DNA of 37,264 bases, taken from positions 1 to 37,264 of the forward strand of contig CDRNVI010000096.1 in assembly GCA_977017575.1 (NCBI GenBank), written 5' to 3'. The position numbers and the translations under genes are program-made. This DNA comes from Paramoeba atlantica (Eukaryota > Discosea). Below are positions 8,157 through 20,299 of this stretch, in pieces. A model generated the notes under the pieces. That model had not been told where the DNA came from, ran no database searches, and saw only the letters and a program-made list of their open reading frames with translations. Positions within the stretch are counted from its first letter, which is position 1; each line of letters opens with the position of its first letter.

Positions 8157-9653
8157 CTTGTTGACTCTTACCGCTATCTGGGAAACATTCAGGATTCAGG
8201 CGTTTCTTCGCCAGTAAAAGACCGCTTAAGGCTCACCTGGGCCGCATTTCGGAAGCTCAAGGGCATTTGGGACTCGCCACTGAGTGCATCAACAAAACTG
8301 CGTTTGTTTGATTGCCTCGTTTACCCAATCATGACCTTTGGTGCCGCTTCGCTTTCCATATCCAACAAAATGCTTCGGCAAACAGAAGTTGAGCTCAATA
8401 TGATGCGAAGATTTTGCTGTAATTGTGCTAAATTGGACGAGTTTGGACACTGCTACCCTATCGAGTCACTTTATTGCGGCACTCCTCGTTTCTCCACCGT
8501 ACATCGCGTTAGTCGGGCTAAAATTGTTGGTCACATTCTAAGGCACTCATTCATGTTTCGAGATCTTATCCAGTGGAAATGCAGCGATAGGAAACGAAAT
8601 CTCTCACCAAGCGAAGCTTGCTTTCACGATCTGGACATTACCGAAGAACAAGCCCTCGTATACGCTCAGGATCGAGATCACTGGAAAAAGTTATGTGAAG
8701 ATTTAAAGGTAGCACTCGAACCGCTTCCGGATTACGAAAGACTCTCTTCTCCTAGATGGAAAAGTAAACATGCCCACGCCTTGAAGCAAGATACGCCTTA
8801 CGATTTGCAATTTGTCGAAGAAAGTTCTGATCCTTTTCCATTAAAAGATGATGAGGTTCACTTCTATATTGATGGTTCAGTCCGTGCCTTGCGGGTGACA
8901 AACGAGATCAGAGCAGGTGCTGGAATTGTTGTGCTTCAACGATGGACAACCGATAAATGTTTTTCCTTAACATTAGATGTTGATAGTGCCGAGCAAGCTG
9001 AGGCTGAATCTTTTCGAGAGGCGCTTAAAAGAATACCGGACGGAGCAAAAGATATCGTAGTACACACAGATTCGTTCTATGTGTGGAACTTCTTTCATCA
9101 CGTTCGCATCCGGAGACGGGTAATAGGGTATGACCGCGTCGTCAACAGAAACATTCTACAAGATATAGATCATCAGGTGCGGAAACTAAAATCTCAGAAT
9201 GTTAATTTGTATGTGTGCAAAGTTAAATCTCATAATGGGAACGAATATAACGACAAAGCTGATGTCTTGGCTCTTTCGGCGTCACGAAGGCCGTTAAAAT
9301 CACAAGAGGCAAAGAGGTTGAAGACGACAAAAGCTCCTTCTTCTTCTTCTTCTGACCCAATATCCTCGCCAGAAGCGACACTCATATTGCGCCCAAGAAG
9401 GAATGTTGACACTATTTCATCCAAACGCAAGAATAACACTACTGCAAGTGGGGCTCTATCCAAAAAGGGTAGCTCACTGTCTGGAGAGCCTGGAGTGAAA
9501 CCGTCTGAAAAAACGAATGCTATGATCCTGAGTAGGCCTGATGTCGGTAAAGAAAAAAGTTGCAAGGGAAATAGGGAGTCTGATAAGATCGTGGAAACAA
9601 AGGGAAAGAAGTCTCCCAAGAGAAAGAAGGCTTCACGAAAATTAGAACAGTAG
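8157..9653 (+). CDS. LINE RT C-terminus/RNase H fragment, copy C
   Basis: The protein is identical to copy A from the TTG codon onward, and the frame is uninterrupted from the 5' junction to the stop. Confidence 0.83.
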   Translation, partial: LVDSYRYLGNIQDSGVSSPVKDRLRLTWAAFRKLKGIWDSPLSASTKLRLFDCLVYPIMTFGAASLSISNKMLRQTEVELNMMRRFCCNCAKLDEFGHCYPIESLYCGTPRFSTVHRVSRAKIVGHILRHSFMFRDLIQWKCSDRKRNLSPSEACFHDLDITEEQALVYAQDRDHWKKLCEDLKVALEPLPDYERLSSPRWKSKHAHALKQDTPYDLQFVEESSDPFPLKDDEVHFYIDGSVRALRVTNEIRAGAGIVVLQRWTTDKCFSLTLDVDSAEQAEAESFREALKRIPDGAKDIVVHTDSFYVWNFFHHVRIRRRVIGYDRVVNRNILQDIDHQVRKLKSQNVNLYVCKVKSHNGNEYNDKADVLALSASRRPLKSQEAKRLKTTKAPSSSSSDPISSPEATLILRPRRNVDTISSKRKNNTTASGALSKKGSSLSGEPGVKPSEKTNAMILSRPDVGKEKSCKGNRESDKIVETKGKKSPKRKKASRKLEQ

Positions 9654-9704
9654 TATCTTTAATCGGTTTTTAACCGATCTATTAGGATAGGATAGGATAG
9701 GAGG
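8157..9704 (+). mobile_element. LINE fragment, copy C
   Basis: Target-site duplications lie at 8144-8156 and 9705-9717. The 3' hairpin and TAGGA tail are unchanged. Confidence 0.95.
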
Positions 9705-10329
9705 ATTGTAATAGTGTGGTGGAAAAACGTCGGTTTCACACGAAACTCGCATCCACCGTGCGACCCCATTCCGTGGAGAACGATCTTTGTTTTCTTCGAT
9801 CGCACTGATTCCGTTAGATGCACAGAGCGTGATTTCACGTGAATCGAACAATTCCGCGAGATGTTTTACTTGGGGCAAAGCAGGGCAGCACATGAACAAT
9901 GAAAACAGGACGCGCAATGGCGCGGAACACCTTCCACGTGACACCTTCCGAAACGCGTTCTGCACAATCCAGGTATAAAACAACGAATTTCTTCGCCCGG
10001 CCGTTGCAAAGACCCACCCCTTACCGATAGATTTCGTAGCTCTGCTCTAAACGTGAACGCATCGTGCTCAACCTCTCTTCCCGACTATGTCATCGCAAAA
10101 ATTGTATGTGTCACTTCTGGGCCGTTCGCATGGGCATGTGTTGGGCACACTCAAACCCCCATTTCATTCATCAATGCGACCTACGGTTGTGAATGTCGCC
10201 TTGCTTGGGGGGGGGGGGCTGTAAGGATCGTTAAGCGAGCGAAATCGGGGAGTTTCCATTATGACATGAATTAGCAAGGTAAAGTGCACCGCTATGGACA
10301 CACAAAATTCGAGACACACCACGACGGAA

Positions 10330-10410
10330 GCGTCCATACCCAAGTGGTTAAGGGGCCTGACTTGAAATCAGGTGTGTTCTCACGCGCAGGTTCGAACCCT
10401 GCTGGGCGCG
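10330..10410 (+). tRNA. tRNA-Ser(UGA), unit 4, canonical
   Basis: Identical to unit 2. The upstream G tract is one of the two shortest in the window (12), and the preceding period is correspondingly 3050 bp. Confidence 0.96.
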
Positions 10411-11206
10411 TTTTTGCGATTCTCTTCGTTCACAATCGTGTGGCCGCTTTTGGGCGCGCGCGAGAGACGCAACGTGAATCGCAGAAGCAATGGTACATTT
10501 TAGGGTATTTTCTTTGCTGAAATGAAGTCTTTTTGGCCTGTGTAGCAGATGACGTTTTGGCGGCAGAGACGGTGAATGGGTAGATGGCCGTGCGCGTGTC
10601 AAATGTAAAAGCCCGAAAAGTGTACCGCTTTTTAGCGCATCATATCTTAAAATTCAAAATGACGTCAGATTTACCTCTTTCCGCCTGCACGGTGAAGGGG
10701 GGTTTTCAGATATCTCTGGACGCGACGTTTGCATGACTTCCGTGCATGGCGTGCGTCGATTGCGAAACGCCGAACCAGCAAGCTACACCTCCTGAGTGGT
10801 CGTGCTTCGCGCGATATTTTCTGTAGAGATAGAGTTTTTCCGTTAGTCAGTATGATTGCGAAACAAAACGTGGGTTTCGCCAGTCCACTTTTTGTCCGTT
10901 CTTCCCTGAATCAAATCTTAAACAATTTTAACCCTTTCTAATTGATGAGCGTTCTGATCGCTCGTGCTTTGCTCTGATATTTGCTTTGGGCACTCTTTTC
11001 ACATGATTTCACTGATACTATAAGACTTCCCCTCTTCTAACGCAAGAATTTGTTGTCATCGGACATTCTTTTAGTCAAATCAATGCTTGATTGCACAAGC
11101 TTCCTGCATCTCAAGGGGGGGGGTTGTATTTCTCTACACCTCTTTCACTTTTCACCTGCTCTTCCAAGCAACAGGGTCACAGGGCGCGCGCGTATTGTAA
11201 TAGTGT

Positions 11207-12703
11207 CTTGTTGACTCTTACCGCTATCTGGGAAACATTCAGGATTCAGGCGTTTCTTCGCCAGTAAAAGACCGCTTAAGGCTCACCTGGGCCGCATTTC
11301 GGAAGCTCAAGGGCATTTGGGACTCGCCACTGAGTGCATCAACAAAACTGCGTTTGTTTGATTGCCTCGTTTACCCAATCATGACCTTTGGTGCCGCTTC
11401 GCTTTCCATATCCAACAAAATGCTTCGGCAAACAGAAGTTGAGCTCAATATGATGCGAAGATTTTGCTGTAATTGTGCTAAATTGGACGAGTTTGGACAC
11501 TGCTACCCTATCGAGTCACTTTATTGCGGCACTCCTCGTTTCTCCACCGTACATCGCGTTAGTCGGGCTAAAATTGTTGGTCACATTCTAAGGCACTCAT
11601 TCATGTTTCGAGATCTTATCCAGTGGAAATGCAGCGATAGGAAACGAAATCTCTCACCAAGCGAAGCTTGCTTTCACGATCTGGACATTACCGAAGAACA
11701 AGCCCTCGTATACGCTCAGGATCGAGATCACTGGAAAAAGTTATGTGAAGATTTAAAGGTAGCACTCGAACCGCTTCCGGATTACGAAAGACTCTCTTCT
11801 CCTAGATGGAAAAGTAAACATGCCCACGCCTTGAAGCAAGATACGCCTTACGATTTGCAATTTGTCGAAGAAAGTTCTGATCCTTTTCCATTAAAAGATG
11901 ATGAGGTTCACTTCTATATTGATGGTTCAGTCCGTGCCTTGCGGGTGACAAACGAGATCAGAGCAGGTGCTGGAATTGTTGTGCTTCAACGATGGACAAC
12001 CGATAAATGTTTTTCCTTAACATTAGATGTTGATAGTGCCGAGCAAGCTGAGGCTGAATCTTTTCGAGAGGCGCTTAAAAGAATACCGGACGGAGCAAAA
12101 GATATCGTAGTACACACAGATTCGTTCTATGTGTGGAACTTCTTTCATCACGTTCGCATCCGGAGACGGGTAATAGGGTATGACCGCGTCGTCAACAGAA
12201 ACATTCTACAAGATATAGATCATCAGGTGCGGAAACTAAAATCTCAGAATGTTAATTTGTATGTGTGCAAAGTTAAATCTCATAATGGGAACGAATATAA
12301 CGACAAAGCTGATGTCTTGGCTCTTTCGGCGTCACGAAGGCCGTTAAAATCACAAGAGGCAAAGAGGTTGAAGACGACAAAAGCTCCTTCTTCTTCTTCT
12401 TCTGACCCAATATCCTCGCCAGAAGCGACACTCATATTGCGCCCAAGAAGGAATGTTGACACTATTTCATCCAAACGCAAGAATAACACTACTGCAAGTG
12501 GGGCTCTATCCAAAAAGGGTAGCTCACTGTCTGGAGAGCCTGGAGTGAAACCGTCTGAAAAAACGAATGCTATGATCCTGAGTAGGCCTGATGTCGGTAA
12601 AGAAAAAAGTTGCAAGGGAAATAGGGAGTCTGATAAGATCGTGGAAACAAAGGGAAAGAAGTCTCCCAAGAGAAAGAAGGCTTCACGAAAATTAGAACAG
12701 TAG
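11207..12703 (+). CDS. LINE RT C-terminus/RNase H fragment, copy D
   Basis: The protein is identical to copy A and the frame is intact. Confidence 0.83.
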   Translation, partial: LVDSYRYLGNIQDSGVSSPVKDRLRLTWAAFRKLKGIWDSPLSASTKLRLFDCLVYPIMTFGAASLSISNKMLRQTEVELNMMRRFCCNCAKLDEFGHCYPIESLYCGTPRFSTVHRVSRAKIVGHILRHSFMFRDLIQWKCSDRKRNLSPSEACFHDLDITEEQALVYAQDRDHWKKLCEDLKVALEPLPDYERLSSPRWKSKHAHALKQDTPYDLQFVEESSDPFPLKDDEVHFYIDGSVRALRVTNEIRAGAGIVVLQRWTTDKCFSLTLDVDSAEQAEAESFREALKRIPDGAKDIVVHTDSFYVWNFFHHVRIRRRVIGYDRVVNRNILQDIDHQVRKLKSQNVNLYVCKVKSHNGNEYNDKADVLALSASRRPLKSQEAKRLKTTKAPSSSSSDPISSPEATLILRPRRNVDTISSKRKNNTTASGALSKKGSSLSGEPGVKPSEKTNAMILSRPDVGKEKSCKGNRESDKIVETKGKKSPKRKKASRKLEQ

Positions 12704-12754
12704 TATCTTTAATCGGTTTTTAACCGATCTATTAGGATAGGATAGGATAGGAGG
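11207..12754 (+). mobile_element. LINE fragment, copy D
   Basis: Target-site duplications lie at 11194-11206 and 12755-12767. It is the fourth consecutive filled site of the left block. Confidence 0.95.
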
Positions 12755-13382
12755 ATTGTAATAGTGTGGTGGAAAAACGTCGGTTTCACACGAAACTCGC
12801 ATCCACCGTGCGACCCCATTCCGTGGAGAACGATCTTTGTTTTCTTCGATCGCACTGATTCCGTTAGATGCACAGAGCGTGATTTCACGTGAATCGAACA
12901 ATTCCGCGAGATGTTTTACTTGGGGCAAAGCAGGGCAGCACATGAACAATGAAAACAGGACGCGCAATGGCGCGGAACACCTTCCACGTGACACCTTCCG
13001 AAACGCGTTCTGCACAATCCAGGTATAAAACAACGAATTTCTTCGCCCGGCCGTTGCAAAGACCCACCCCTTACCGATAGATTTCGTAGCTCTGCTCTAA
13101 ACGTGAACGCATCGTGCTCAACCTCTCTTCCCGACTATGTCATCGCAAAAATTGTATGTGTCACTTCTGGGCCGTTCGCATGGGCATGTGTTGGGCACAC
13201 TCAAACCCCCATTTCATTCATCAATGCGACCTACGGTTGTGAATGTCGCCTTGCTTGGGGGGGGGGGGGGGCTGTAAGGATCGTTAAGCGAGCGAAATCG
13301 GGGAGTTTCCATTATGACATGAATTAGCAAGGTAAAGTGCACCGCTATGGACACACAAAATTCGAGACACACCACGACGGAA

Positions 13383-13463
13383 GCGTCCATACCCAAGTGG
13401 TTAAGGGGCCTGACTTGAAATCAGGTGTGTTCTCACGCGCAGGTTCGAACCCTGCTGGGCGCG
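13383..13463 (+). tRNA. tRNA-Ser(UGA), unit 5, canonical
   Basis: Identical to unit 2. The unit has a private A-to-T change in its spacer at 13618, a useful marker for placing reads. Confidence 0.96.
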
Positions 13464-14259
13464 TTTTTGCGATTCTCTTCGTTCACAATCGTGTGGCCGC
13501 TTTTGGGCGCGCGCGAGAGACGCAACGTGAATCGCAGAAGCAATGGTACATTTTAGGGTATTTTCTTTGCTGAAATGAAGTCTTTTTGGCCTGTGTAGCA
13601 GATGACGTTTTGGCGGCTGAGACGGTGAATGGGTAGATGGCCGTGCGCGTGTCAAATGTAAAAGCCCGAAAAGTGTACCGCTTTTTAGCGCATCATATCT
13701 TAAAATTCAAAATGACGTCAGATTTACCTCTTTCCGCCTGCACGGTGAAGGGGGGTTTTCAGATATCTCTGGACGCGACGTTTGCATGACTTCCGTGCAT
13801 GGCGTGCGTCGATTGCGAAACGCCGAACCAGCAAGCTACACCTCCTGAGTGGTCGTGCTTCGCGCGATATTTTCTGTAGAGATAGAGTTTTTCCGTTAGT
13901 CAGTATGATTGCGAAACAAAACGTGGGTTTCGCCAGTCCACTTTTTGTCCGTTCTTCCCTGAATCAAATCTTAAACAATTTTAACCCTTTCTAATTGATG
14001 AGCGTTCTGATCGCTCGTGCTTTGCTCTGATATTTGCTTTGGGCACTCTTTTCACATGATTTCACTGATACTATAAGACTTCCCCTCTTCTAACGCAAGA
14101 ATTTGTTGTCATCGGACATTCTTTTAGTCAAATCAATGCTTGATTGCACAAGCTTCCTGCATCTCAAGGGGGGGGGTTGTATTTCTCTACACCTCTTTCA
14201 CTTTTCACCTGCTCTTCCAAGCAACAGGGTCACAGGGCGCGCGCGTATTGTAATAGTGT

Positions 14260-15756
14260 CTTGTTGACTCTTACCGCTATCTGGGAAACATTCAGGATTC
14301 AGGCGTTTCTTCGCCAGTAAAAGACCGCTTAAGGCTCACCTGGGCCGCATTTCGGAAGCTCAAGGGCATTTGGGACTCGCCACTGAGTGCATCAACAAAA
14401 CTGCGTTTGTTTGATTGCCTCGTTTACCCAATCATGACCTTTGGTGCCGCTTCGCTTTCCATATCCAACAAAATGCTTCGGCAAACAGAAGTTGAGCTCA
14501 ATATGATGCGAAGATTTTGCTGTAATTGTGCTAAATTGGACGAGTTTGGACACTGCTACCCTATCGAGTCACTTTATTGCGGCACTCCTCGTTTCTCCAC
14601 CGTACATCGCGTTAGTCGGGCTAAAATTGTTGGTCACATTCTAAGGCACTCATTCATGTTTCGAGATCTTATCCAGTGGAAATGCAGCGATAGGAAACGA
14701 AATCTCTCACCAAGCGAAGCTTGCTTTCACGATCTGGACATTACCGAAGAACAAGCCCTCGTATACGCTCAGGATCGAGATCACTGGAAAAAGTTATGTG
14801 AAGATTTAAAGGTAGCACTCGAACCGCTTCCGGATTACGAAAGACTCTCTTCTCCTAGATGGAAAAGTAAACATGCCCACGCCTTGAAGCAAGATACGCC
14901 TTACGATTTGCAATTTGTCGAAGAAAGTTCTGATCCTTTTCCATTAAAAGATGATGAGGTTCACTTCTATATTGATGGTTCAGTCCGTGCCTTGCGGGTG
15001 ACAAACGAGATCAGAGCAGGTGCTGGAATTGTTGTGCTTCAACGATGGACAACCGATAAATGTTTTTCCTTAACATTAGATGTTGATAGTGCCGAGCAAG
15101 CTGAGGCTGAATCTTTTCGAGAGGCGCTTAAAAGAATACCGGACGGAGCAAAAGATATCGTAGTACACACAGATTCGTTCTATGTGTGGAACTTCTTTCA
15201 TCACGTTCGCATCCGGAGACGGGTAATAGGGTATGACCGCGTCGTCAACAGAAACATTCTACAAGATATAGATCATCAGGTGCGGAAACTAAAATCTCAG
15301 AATGTTAATTTGTATGTGTGCAAAGTTAAATCTCATAATGGGAACGAATATAACGACAAAGCTGATGTCTTGGCTCTTTCGGCGTCACGAAGGCCGTTAA
15401 AATCACAAGAGGCAAAGAGGTTGAAGACGACAAAAGCTCCTTCTTCTTCTTCTTCTGACCCAATATCCTCGCCAGAAGCGACACTCATATTGCGCCCAAG
15501 AAGGAATGTTGACACTATTTCATCCAAACGCAAGAATAACACTACTGCAAGTGGGGCTCTATCCAAAAAGGGTAGCTCACTGTCTGGAGAGCCTGGAGTG
15601 AAACCGTCTGAAAAAACGAATGCTATGATCCTGAGTAGGCCTGATGTCGGTAAAGAAAAAAGTTGCAAGGGAAATAGGGAGTCTGATAAGATCGTGGAAA
15701 CAAAGGGAAAGAAGTCTCCCAAGAGAAAGAAGGCTTCACGAAAATTAGAACAGTAG
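14260..15756 (+). CDS. LINE RT C-terminus/RNase H fragment, copy E
   Basis: The protein is identical to copy A and the frame is intact. Confidence 0.83.
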   Translation, partial: LVDSYRYLGNIQDSGVSSPVKDRLRLTWAAFRKLKGIWDSPLSASTKLRLFDCLVYPIMTFGAASLSISNKMLRQTEVELNMMRRFCCNCAKLDEFGHCYPIESLYCGTPRFSTVHRVSRAKIVGHILRHSFMFRDLIQWKCSDRKRNLSPSEACFHDLDITEEQALVYAQDRDHWKKLCEDLKVALEPLPDYERLSSPRWKSKHAHALKQDTPYDLQFVEESSDPFPLKDDEVHFYIDGSVRALRVTNEIRAGAGIVVLQRWTTDKCFSLTLDVDSAEQAEAESFREALKRIPDGAKDIVVHTDSFYVWNFFHHVRIRRRVIGYDRVVNRNILQDIDHQVRKLKSQNVNLYVCKVKSHNGNEYNDKADVLALSASRRPLKSQEAKRLKTTKAPSSSSSDPISSPEATLILRPRRNVDTISSKRKNNTTASGALSKKGSSLSGEPGVKPSEKTNAMILSRPDVGKEKSCKGNRESDKIVETKGKKSPKRKKASRKLEQ

Positions 15757-15807
15757 TATCTTTAATCGGTTTTTAACCGATCTATTAGGATAGGATAGGA
15801 TAGGAGG
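14260..15807 (+). mobile_element. LINE fragment, copy E
   Basis: Target-site duplications lie at 14247-14259 and 15808-15820. It is the last filled site before the array begins to alternate between filled and empty sites. Confidence 0.95.
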
Positions 15808-16435
15808 ATTGTAATAGTGTGGTGGAAAAACGTCGGTTTCACACGAAACTCGCATCCACCGTGCGACCCCATTCCGTGGAGAACGATCTTTGTTTTCTTC
15901 GATCGCACTGATTCCGTTAGATGCACAGAGCGTGATTTCACGTGAATCGAACAATTCCGCGAGATGTTTTACTTGGGGCAAAGCAGGGCAGCACATGAAC
16001 AATGAAAACAGGACGCGCAATGGCGCGGAACACCTTCCACGTGACACCTTCCGAAACGCGTTCTGCACAATCCAGGTATAAAACAACGAATTTCTTCGCC
16101 CGGCCGTTGCAAAGACCCACCCCTTACCGATAGATTTCGTAGCTCTGCTCTAAACGTGAACGCATCGTGCTCAACCTCTCTTCCCGACTATGTCATCGCA
16201 AAAATTGTATGTGTCACTTCTGGGCCGTTCGCATGGGCATGTGTTGGGCACACTCAAACCCCCATTTCATTCATCAATGCGACCTACGGTTGTGAATGTC
16301 GCCTTGCTTGGGGGGGGGGGGGGGCTGTAAGGATCGTTAAGCGAGCGAAATCGGGGAGTTTCCATTATGACATGAATTAGCAAGGTAAAGTGCACCGCTA
16401 TGGACACACAAAATTCGAGACACACCACGACGGAA

Positions 16436-16516
16436 GCGTCCATACCCAAGTGGTTAAGGGGCCTGACTTGAAATCAGGTGTGTTCTCACGCGCAGGTTCG
16501 AACCCTGCTGGGCGCG
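16436..16516 (+). tRNA. tRNA-Ser(UGA), unit 6, canonical, in a mosaic unit
   Basis: Identical to unit 2. The unit is a hybrid. Upstream of the tRNA it carries the left-block allele (T in CCCCCATTTC, near 16268), but downstream it carries the G allele at about 16828 shared with units 7-9, and its LINE site is empty. An exchange point therefore lies between the tRNA and about 16828. Confidence 0.96.
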
Positions 16517-17299
16517 TTTTTGCGATTCTCTTCGTTCACAATCGTGTGGCCGCTTTTGGGCGCGCGCGAGAGACGCAACGTGAATCGCAGAAGCAATGGT
16601 ACATTTTAGGGTATTTTCTTTGCTGAAATGAAGTCTTTTTGGCCTGTGTAGCAGATGACGTTTTGGCGGCAGAGACGGTGAATGGGTAGATGGCCGTGCG
16701 CGTGTCAAATGTAAAAGCCCGAAAAGTGTACCGCTTTTTAGCGCATCATATCTTAAAATTCAAAATGACGTCAGATTTACCTCTTTCCGCCTGCACGGTG
16801 AAGGGGGGTTTTCAGATATCTCTGGACGGGACGTTTGCATGACTTCCGTGCATGGCGTGCGTCGATTGCGAAACGCCGAACCAGCAAGCTACACCTCCTG
16901 AGTGGTCGTGCTTCGCGCGATATTTTCTGTAGAGATAGAGTTTTTCCGTTAGTCAGTATGATTGCGAAACAAAACGTGGGTTTCGCCAGTCCACTTTTTG
17001 TCCGTTCTTCCCTGAATCAAATCTTAAACAATTTTAACCCTTTCTAATTGATGAGCGTTCTGATCGCTCGTGCTTTGCTCTGATATTTGCTTTGGGCACT
17101 CTTTTCACATGATTTCACTGATACTATAAGACTTCCCCTCTTCTAACGCAAGAATTTGTTGTCATCGGACATTCTTTTAGTCAAATCAATGCTTGATTGC
17201 ACAAGCTTCCTGCATCTCAAGGGGGGGGGTTGTATTTCTCTACACCTCTTTCACTTTTCACCTGCTCTTCCAAGCAACAGGGTCACAGGGCGCGCGCGT

Positions 17300-17312
17300 A
17301 TTGTAATAGTGT
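17300..17312 (+). other. Empty LINE target site (first of ten)
   Basis: ATTGTAATAGTGT occurs once here, flanked on the left by the same GC-alternating stretch and on the right by the same GGTGGAAAAACG as the filled sites. Other empty sites are at 21840-21852, 26384-26396, 27876-27888, 29368-29380, 30860-30872, 32352-32364, 33844-33856, 35336-35348 and 36828-36840. None shows LINE remnants, so these are pre-insertion sites, not excisions. Confidence 0.95.
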
Positions 17313-17925
17313 GGTGGAAAAACGTCGGTTTCACACGAAACTCGCATCCACCGTGCGACCCCATTCCGTGGAGAACGATCTTTGTTTTCTTCGATCGCAC
17401 TGATTCCGTTAGATGCACAGAGCGTGATTTCACGTGAATCGAACAATTCCGCGAGATGTTTTACTTGGGGCAAAGCAGGGCAGCACATGAACAATGAAAA
17501 CAGGACGCGCAATGGCGCGGAACACCTTCCACGTGACACCTTCCGAAACGCGTTCTGCACAATCCAGGTATAAAACAACGAATTTCTTCGCCCGGCCGTT
17601 GCAAAGACCCACCCCTTACCGATAGATTTCGTAGCTCTGCTCTAAACGTGAACGCATCGTGCTCAACCTCTCTTCCCGACTATGTCATCGCAAAAATTGT
17701 ATGTGTCACTTCTGGGCCGTTCGCATGGGCATGTGTTGGGCACACTCAAACCCCCATTGCATTCATCAATGCGACCTACGGTTGTGAATGTCGCCTTGCT
17801 TGGGGGGGGGGGGGCTGTAAGGATCGTTAAGCGAGCGAAATCGGGGAGTTTCCATTATGACATGAATTAGCAAGGTAAAGTGCACCGCTATGGACACACA
17901 AAATTCGAGACACACCACGACGGAA

Positions 17926-18006
17926 GCGTCCATACCCAAGTGGTTAAGGGGCCTGACTTGAAATCAGGTGTGTTCTCAGGCGCAGGTTCGAACCCTGCTG
18001 GGCGCG
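17926..18006 (+). tRNA. tRNA-Ser(UGA), unit 7, variable-arm variant
   Basis: It differs from unit 2 by C-to-G at 17979 (gene position 54), which turns the 3' side of the variable-arm stem from CAC to CAG and loses its outer G-C pair. Other stems, anticodon, B box and terminator are intact. Seryl-tRNA synthetase contacts the variable arm, so charging might weaken, though a short arm could remain functional. Confidence 0.93.
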
Positions 18007-18802
18007 TTTTTGCGATTCTCTTCGTTCACAATCGTGTGGCCGCTTTTGGGCGCGCGCGAGAGACGCAACGTGAATCGCAGAAGCAATGGTACATTTTAGG
18101 GTATTTTCTTTGCTGAAATGAAGTCTTTTTGGCCTGTGTAGCAGATGACGTTTTGGCGGCAGAGACGGTGAATGGGTAGATGGCCGTGCGCGTGTCAAAT
18201 GTAAAAGCCCGAAAAGTGTACCGCTTTTTAGCGCATCATATCTTAAAATTCAAAATGACGTCAGATTTACCTCTTTCCGCCTGCACGGTGAAGGGGGGTT
18301 TTCAGATATCTCTGGACGGGACGTTTGCATGACTTCCGTGCATGGCGTGCGTCGATTGCGAAACGCCGAACCAGCAAGCTACACCTCCTGAGTGGTCGTG
18401 CTTCGCGCGATATTTTCTGTAGAGATAGAGTTTTTCCGTTAGTCAGTATGATTGCGAAACAAAACGTGGGTTTCGCCAGTCCACTTTTTGTCCGTTCTTC
18501 CCTGAATCAAATCTTAAACAATTTTAACCCTTTCTAATTGATGAGCGTTCTGATCGCTCGTGCTTTGCTCTGATATTTGCTTTGGGCACTCTTTTCACAT
18601 GATTTCACTGATACTATAAGACTTCCCCTCTTCTAACGCAAGAATTTGTTGTCATCGGACATTCTTTTAGTCAAATCAATGCTTGATTGCACAAGCTTCC
18701 TGCATCTCAAGGGGGGGGGTTGTATTTCTCTACACCTCTTTCACTTTTCACCTGCTCTTCCAAGCAACAGGGTCACAGGGCGCGCGCGTATTGTAATAGT
18801 GT

Positions 18803-20299
18803 CTTGTTGACTCTTACCGCTATCTGGGAAACATTCAGGATTCAGGCGTTTCTTCGCCAGTAAAAGACCGCTTAAGGCTCACCTGGGCCGCATTTCGGAA
18901 GCTCAAGGGCATTTGGGACTCGCCACTGAGTGCATCAACAAAACTGCGTTTGTTTGATTGCCTCGTTTACCCAATCATGACCTTTGGTGCCGCTTCGCTT
19001 TCCATATCCAACAAAATGCTTCGGCAAACAGAAGTTGAGCTCAATATGATGCGAAGATTTTGCTGTAATTGTGCTAAATTGGACGAGTTTGGACACTGCT
19101 ACCCTATCGAGTCACTTTATTGCGGCACTCCTCGTTTCTCCACCGTACATCGCGTTAGTCGGGCTAAAATTGTTGGTCACATTCTAAGGCACTCATTCAT
19201 GTTTCGAGATCTTATCCAGTGGAAATGCAGCGATAGGAAACGAAATCTCTCACCAAGCGAAGCTTGCTTTCACGATCTGGACATTACCGAAGAACAAGCC
19301 CTCGTATACGCTCAGGATCGAGATCACTGGAAAAAGTTATGTGAAGATTTAAAGGTAGCACTCGAACCGCTTCCGGATTACGAAAGACTCTCTTCTCCTA
19401 GATGGAAAAGTAAACATGCCCACGCCTTGAAGCAAGATACGCCTTACGATTTGCAATTTGTCGAAGAAAGTTCTGATCCTTTTCCATTAAAAGATGATGA
19501 GGTTCACTTCTATATTGATGGTTCAGTCCGTGCCTTGCGGGTGACAAACGAGATCAGAGCAGGTGCTGGAATTGTTGTGCTTCAACGATGGACAACCGAT
19601 AAATGTTTTTCCTTAACATTAGATGTTGATAGTGCCGAGCAAGCTGAGGCTGAATCTTTTCGAGAGGCGCTTAAAAGAATACCGGACGGAGCAAAAGATA
19701 TCGTAGTACACACAGATTCGTTCTATGTGTGGAACTTCTTTCATCACGTTCGCATCCGGAGACGGGTAATAGGGTATGACCGCGTCGTCAACAGAAACAT
19801 TCTACAAGATATAGATCATCAGGTGCGGAAACTAAAATCTCAGAATGTTAATTTGTATGTGTGCAAAGTTAAATCTCATAATGGGAACGAATATAACGAC
19901 AAAGCTGATGTCTTGGCTCTTTCGGCGTCACGAAGGCCGTTAAAATCACAAGAGGCAAAGAGGTTGAAGACGACAAAAGCTCCTTCTTCTTCTTCTTCTG
20001 ACCCAATATCCTCGCCAGAAGCGACACTCATATTGCGCCCAAGAAGGAATGTTGACACTATTTCATCCAAACGCAAGAATAACACTACTGCAAGTGGGGC
20101 TCTATCCAAAAAGGGTAGCTCACTGTCTGGAGAGCCTGGAGTGAAACCGTCTGAAAAAACGAATGCTATGATCCTGAGTAGGCCTGATGTCGGTAAAGAA
20201 AAAAGTTGCAAGGGAAATAGGGAGTCTGATAAGATCGTGGAAACAAAGGGAAAGAAGTCTCCCAAGAGAAAGAAGGCTTCACGAAAATTAGAACAGTAG
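18803..20299 (+). CDS. LINE RT C-terminus/RNase H fragment, copy F
   Basis: The protein is identical to copy A; the only noticed change in this LINE copy lies after the stop codon. Confidence 0.83.
   Translation, partial: LVDSYRYLGNIQDSGVSSPVKDRLRLTWAAFRKLKGIWDSPLSASTKLRLFDCLVYPIMTFGAASLSISNKMLRQTEVELNMMRRFCCNCAKLDEFGHCYPIESLYCGTPRFSTVHRVSRAKIVGHILRHSFMFRDLIQWKCSDRKRNLSPSEACFHDLDITEEQALVYAQDRDHWKKLCEDLKVALEPLPDYERLSSPRWKSKHAHALKQDTPYDLQFVEESSDPFPLKDDEVHFYIDGSVRALRVTNEIRAGAGIVVLQRWTTDKCFSLTLDVDSAEQAEAESFREALKRIPDGAKDIVVHTDSFYVWNFFHHVRIRRRVIGYDRVVNRNILQDIDHQVRKLKSQNVNLYVCKVKSHNGNEYNDKADVLALSASRRPLKSQEAKRLKTTKAPSSSSSDPISSPEATLILRPRRNVDTISSKRKNNTTASGALSKKGSSLSGEPGVKPSEKTNAMILSRPDVGKEKSCKGNRESDKIVETKGKKSPKRKKASRKLEQ

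Noticed and set aside
17156-17437. Short open frames of 60-130 codons repeated on both strands in every unit
   Set aside because: They overlap one another, change with the LINE junction, show no domain or sensible composition, and recur only because the unit recurs.
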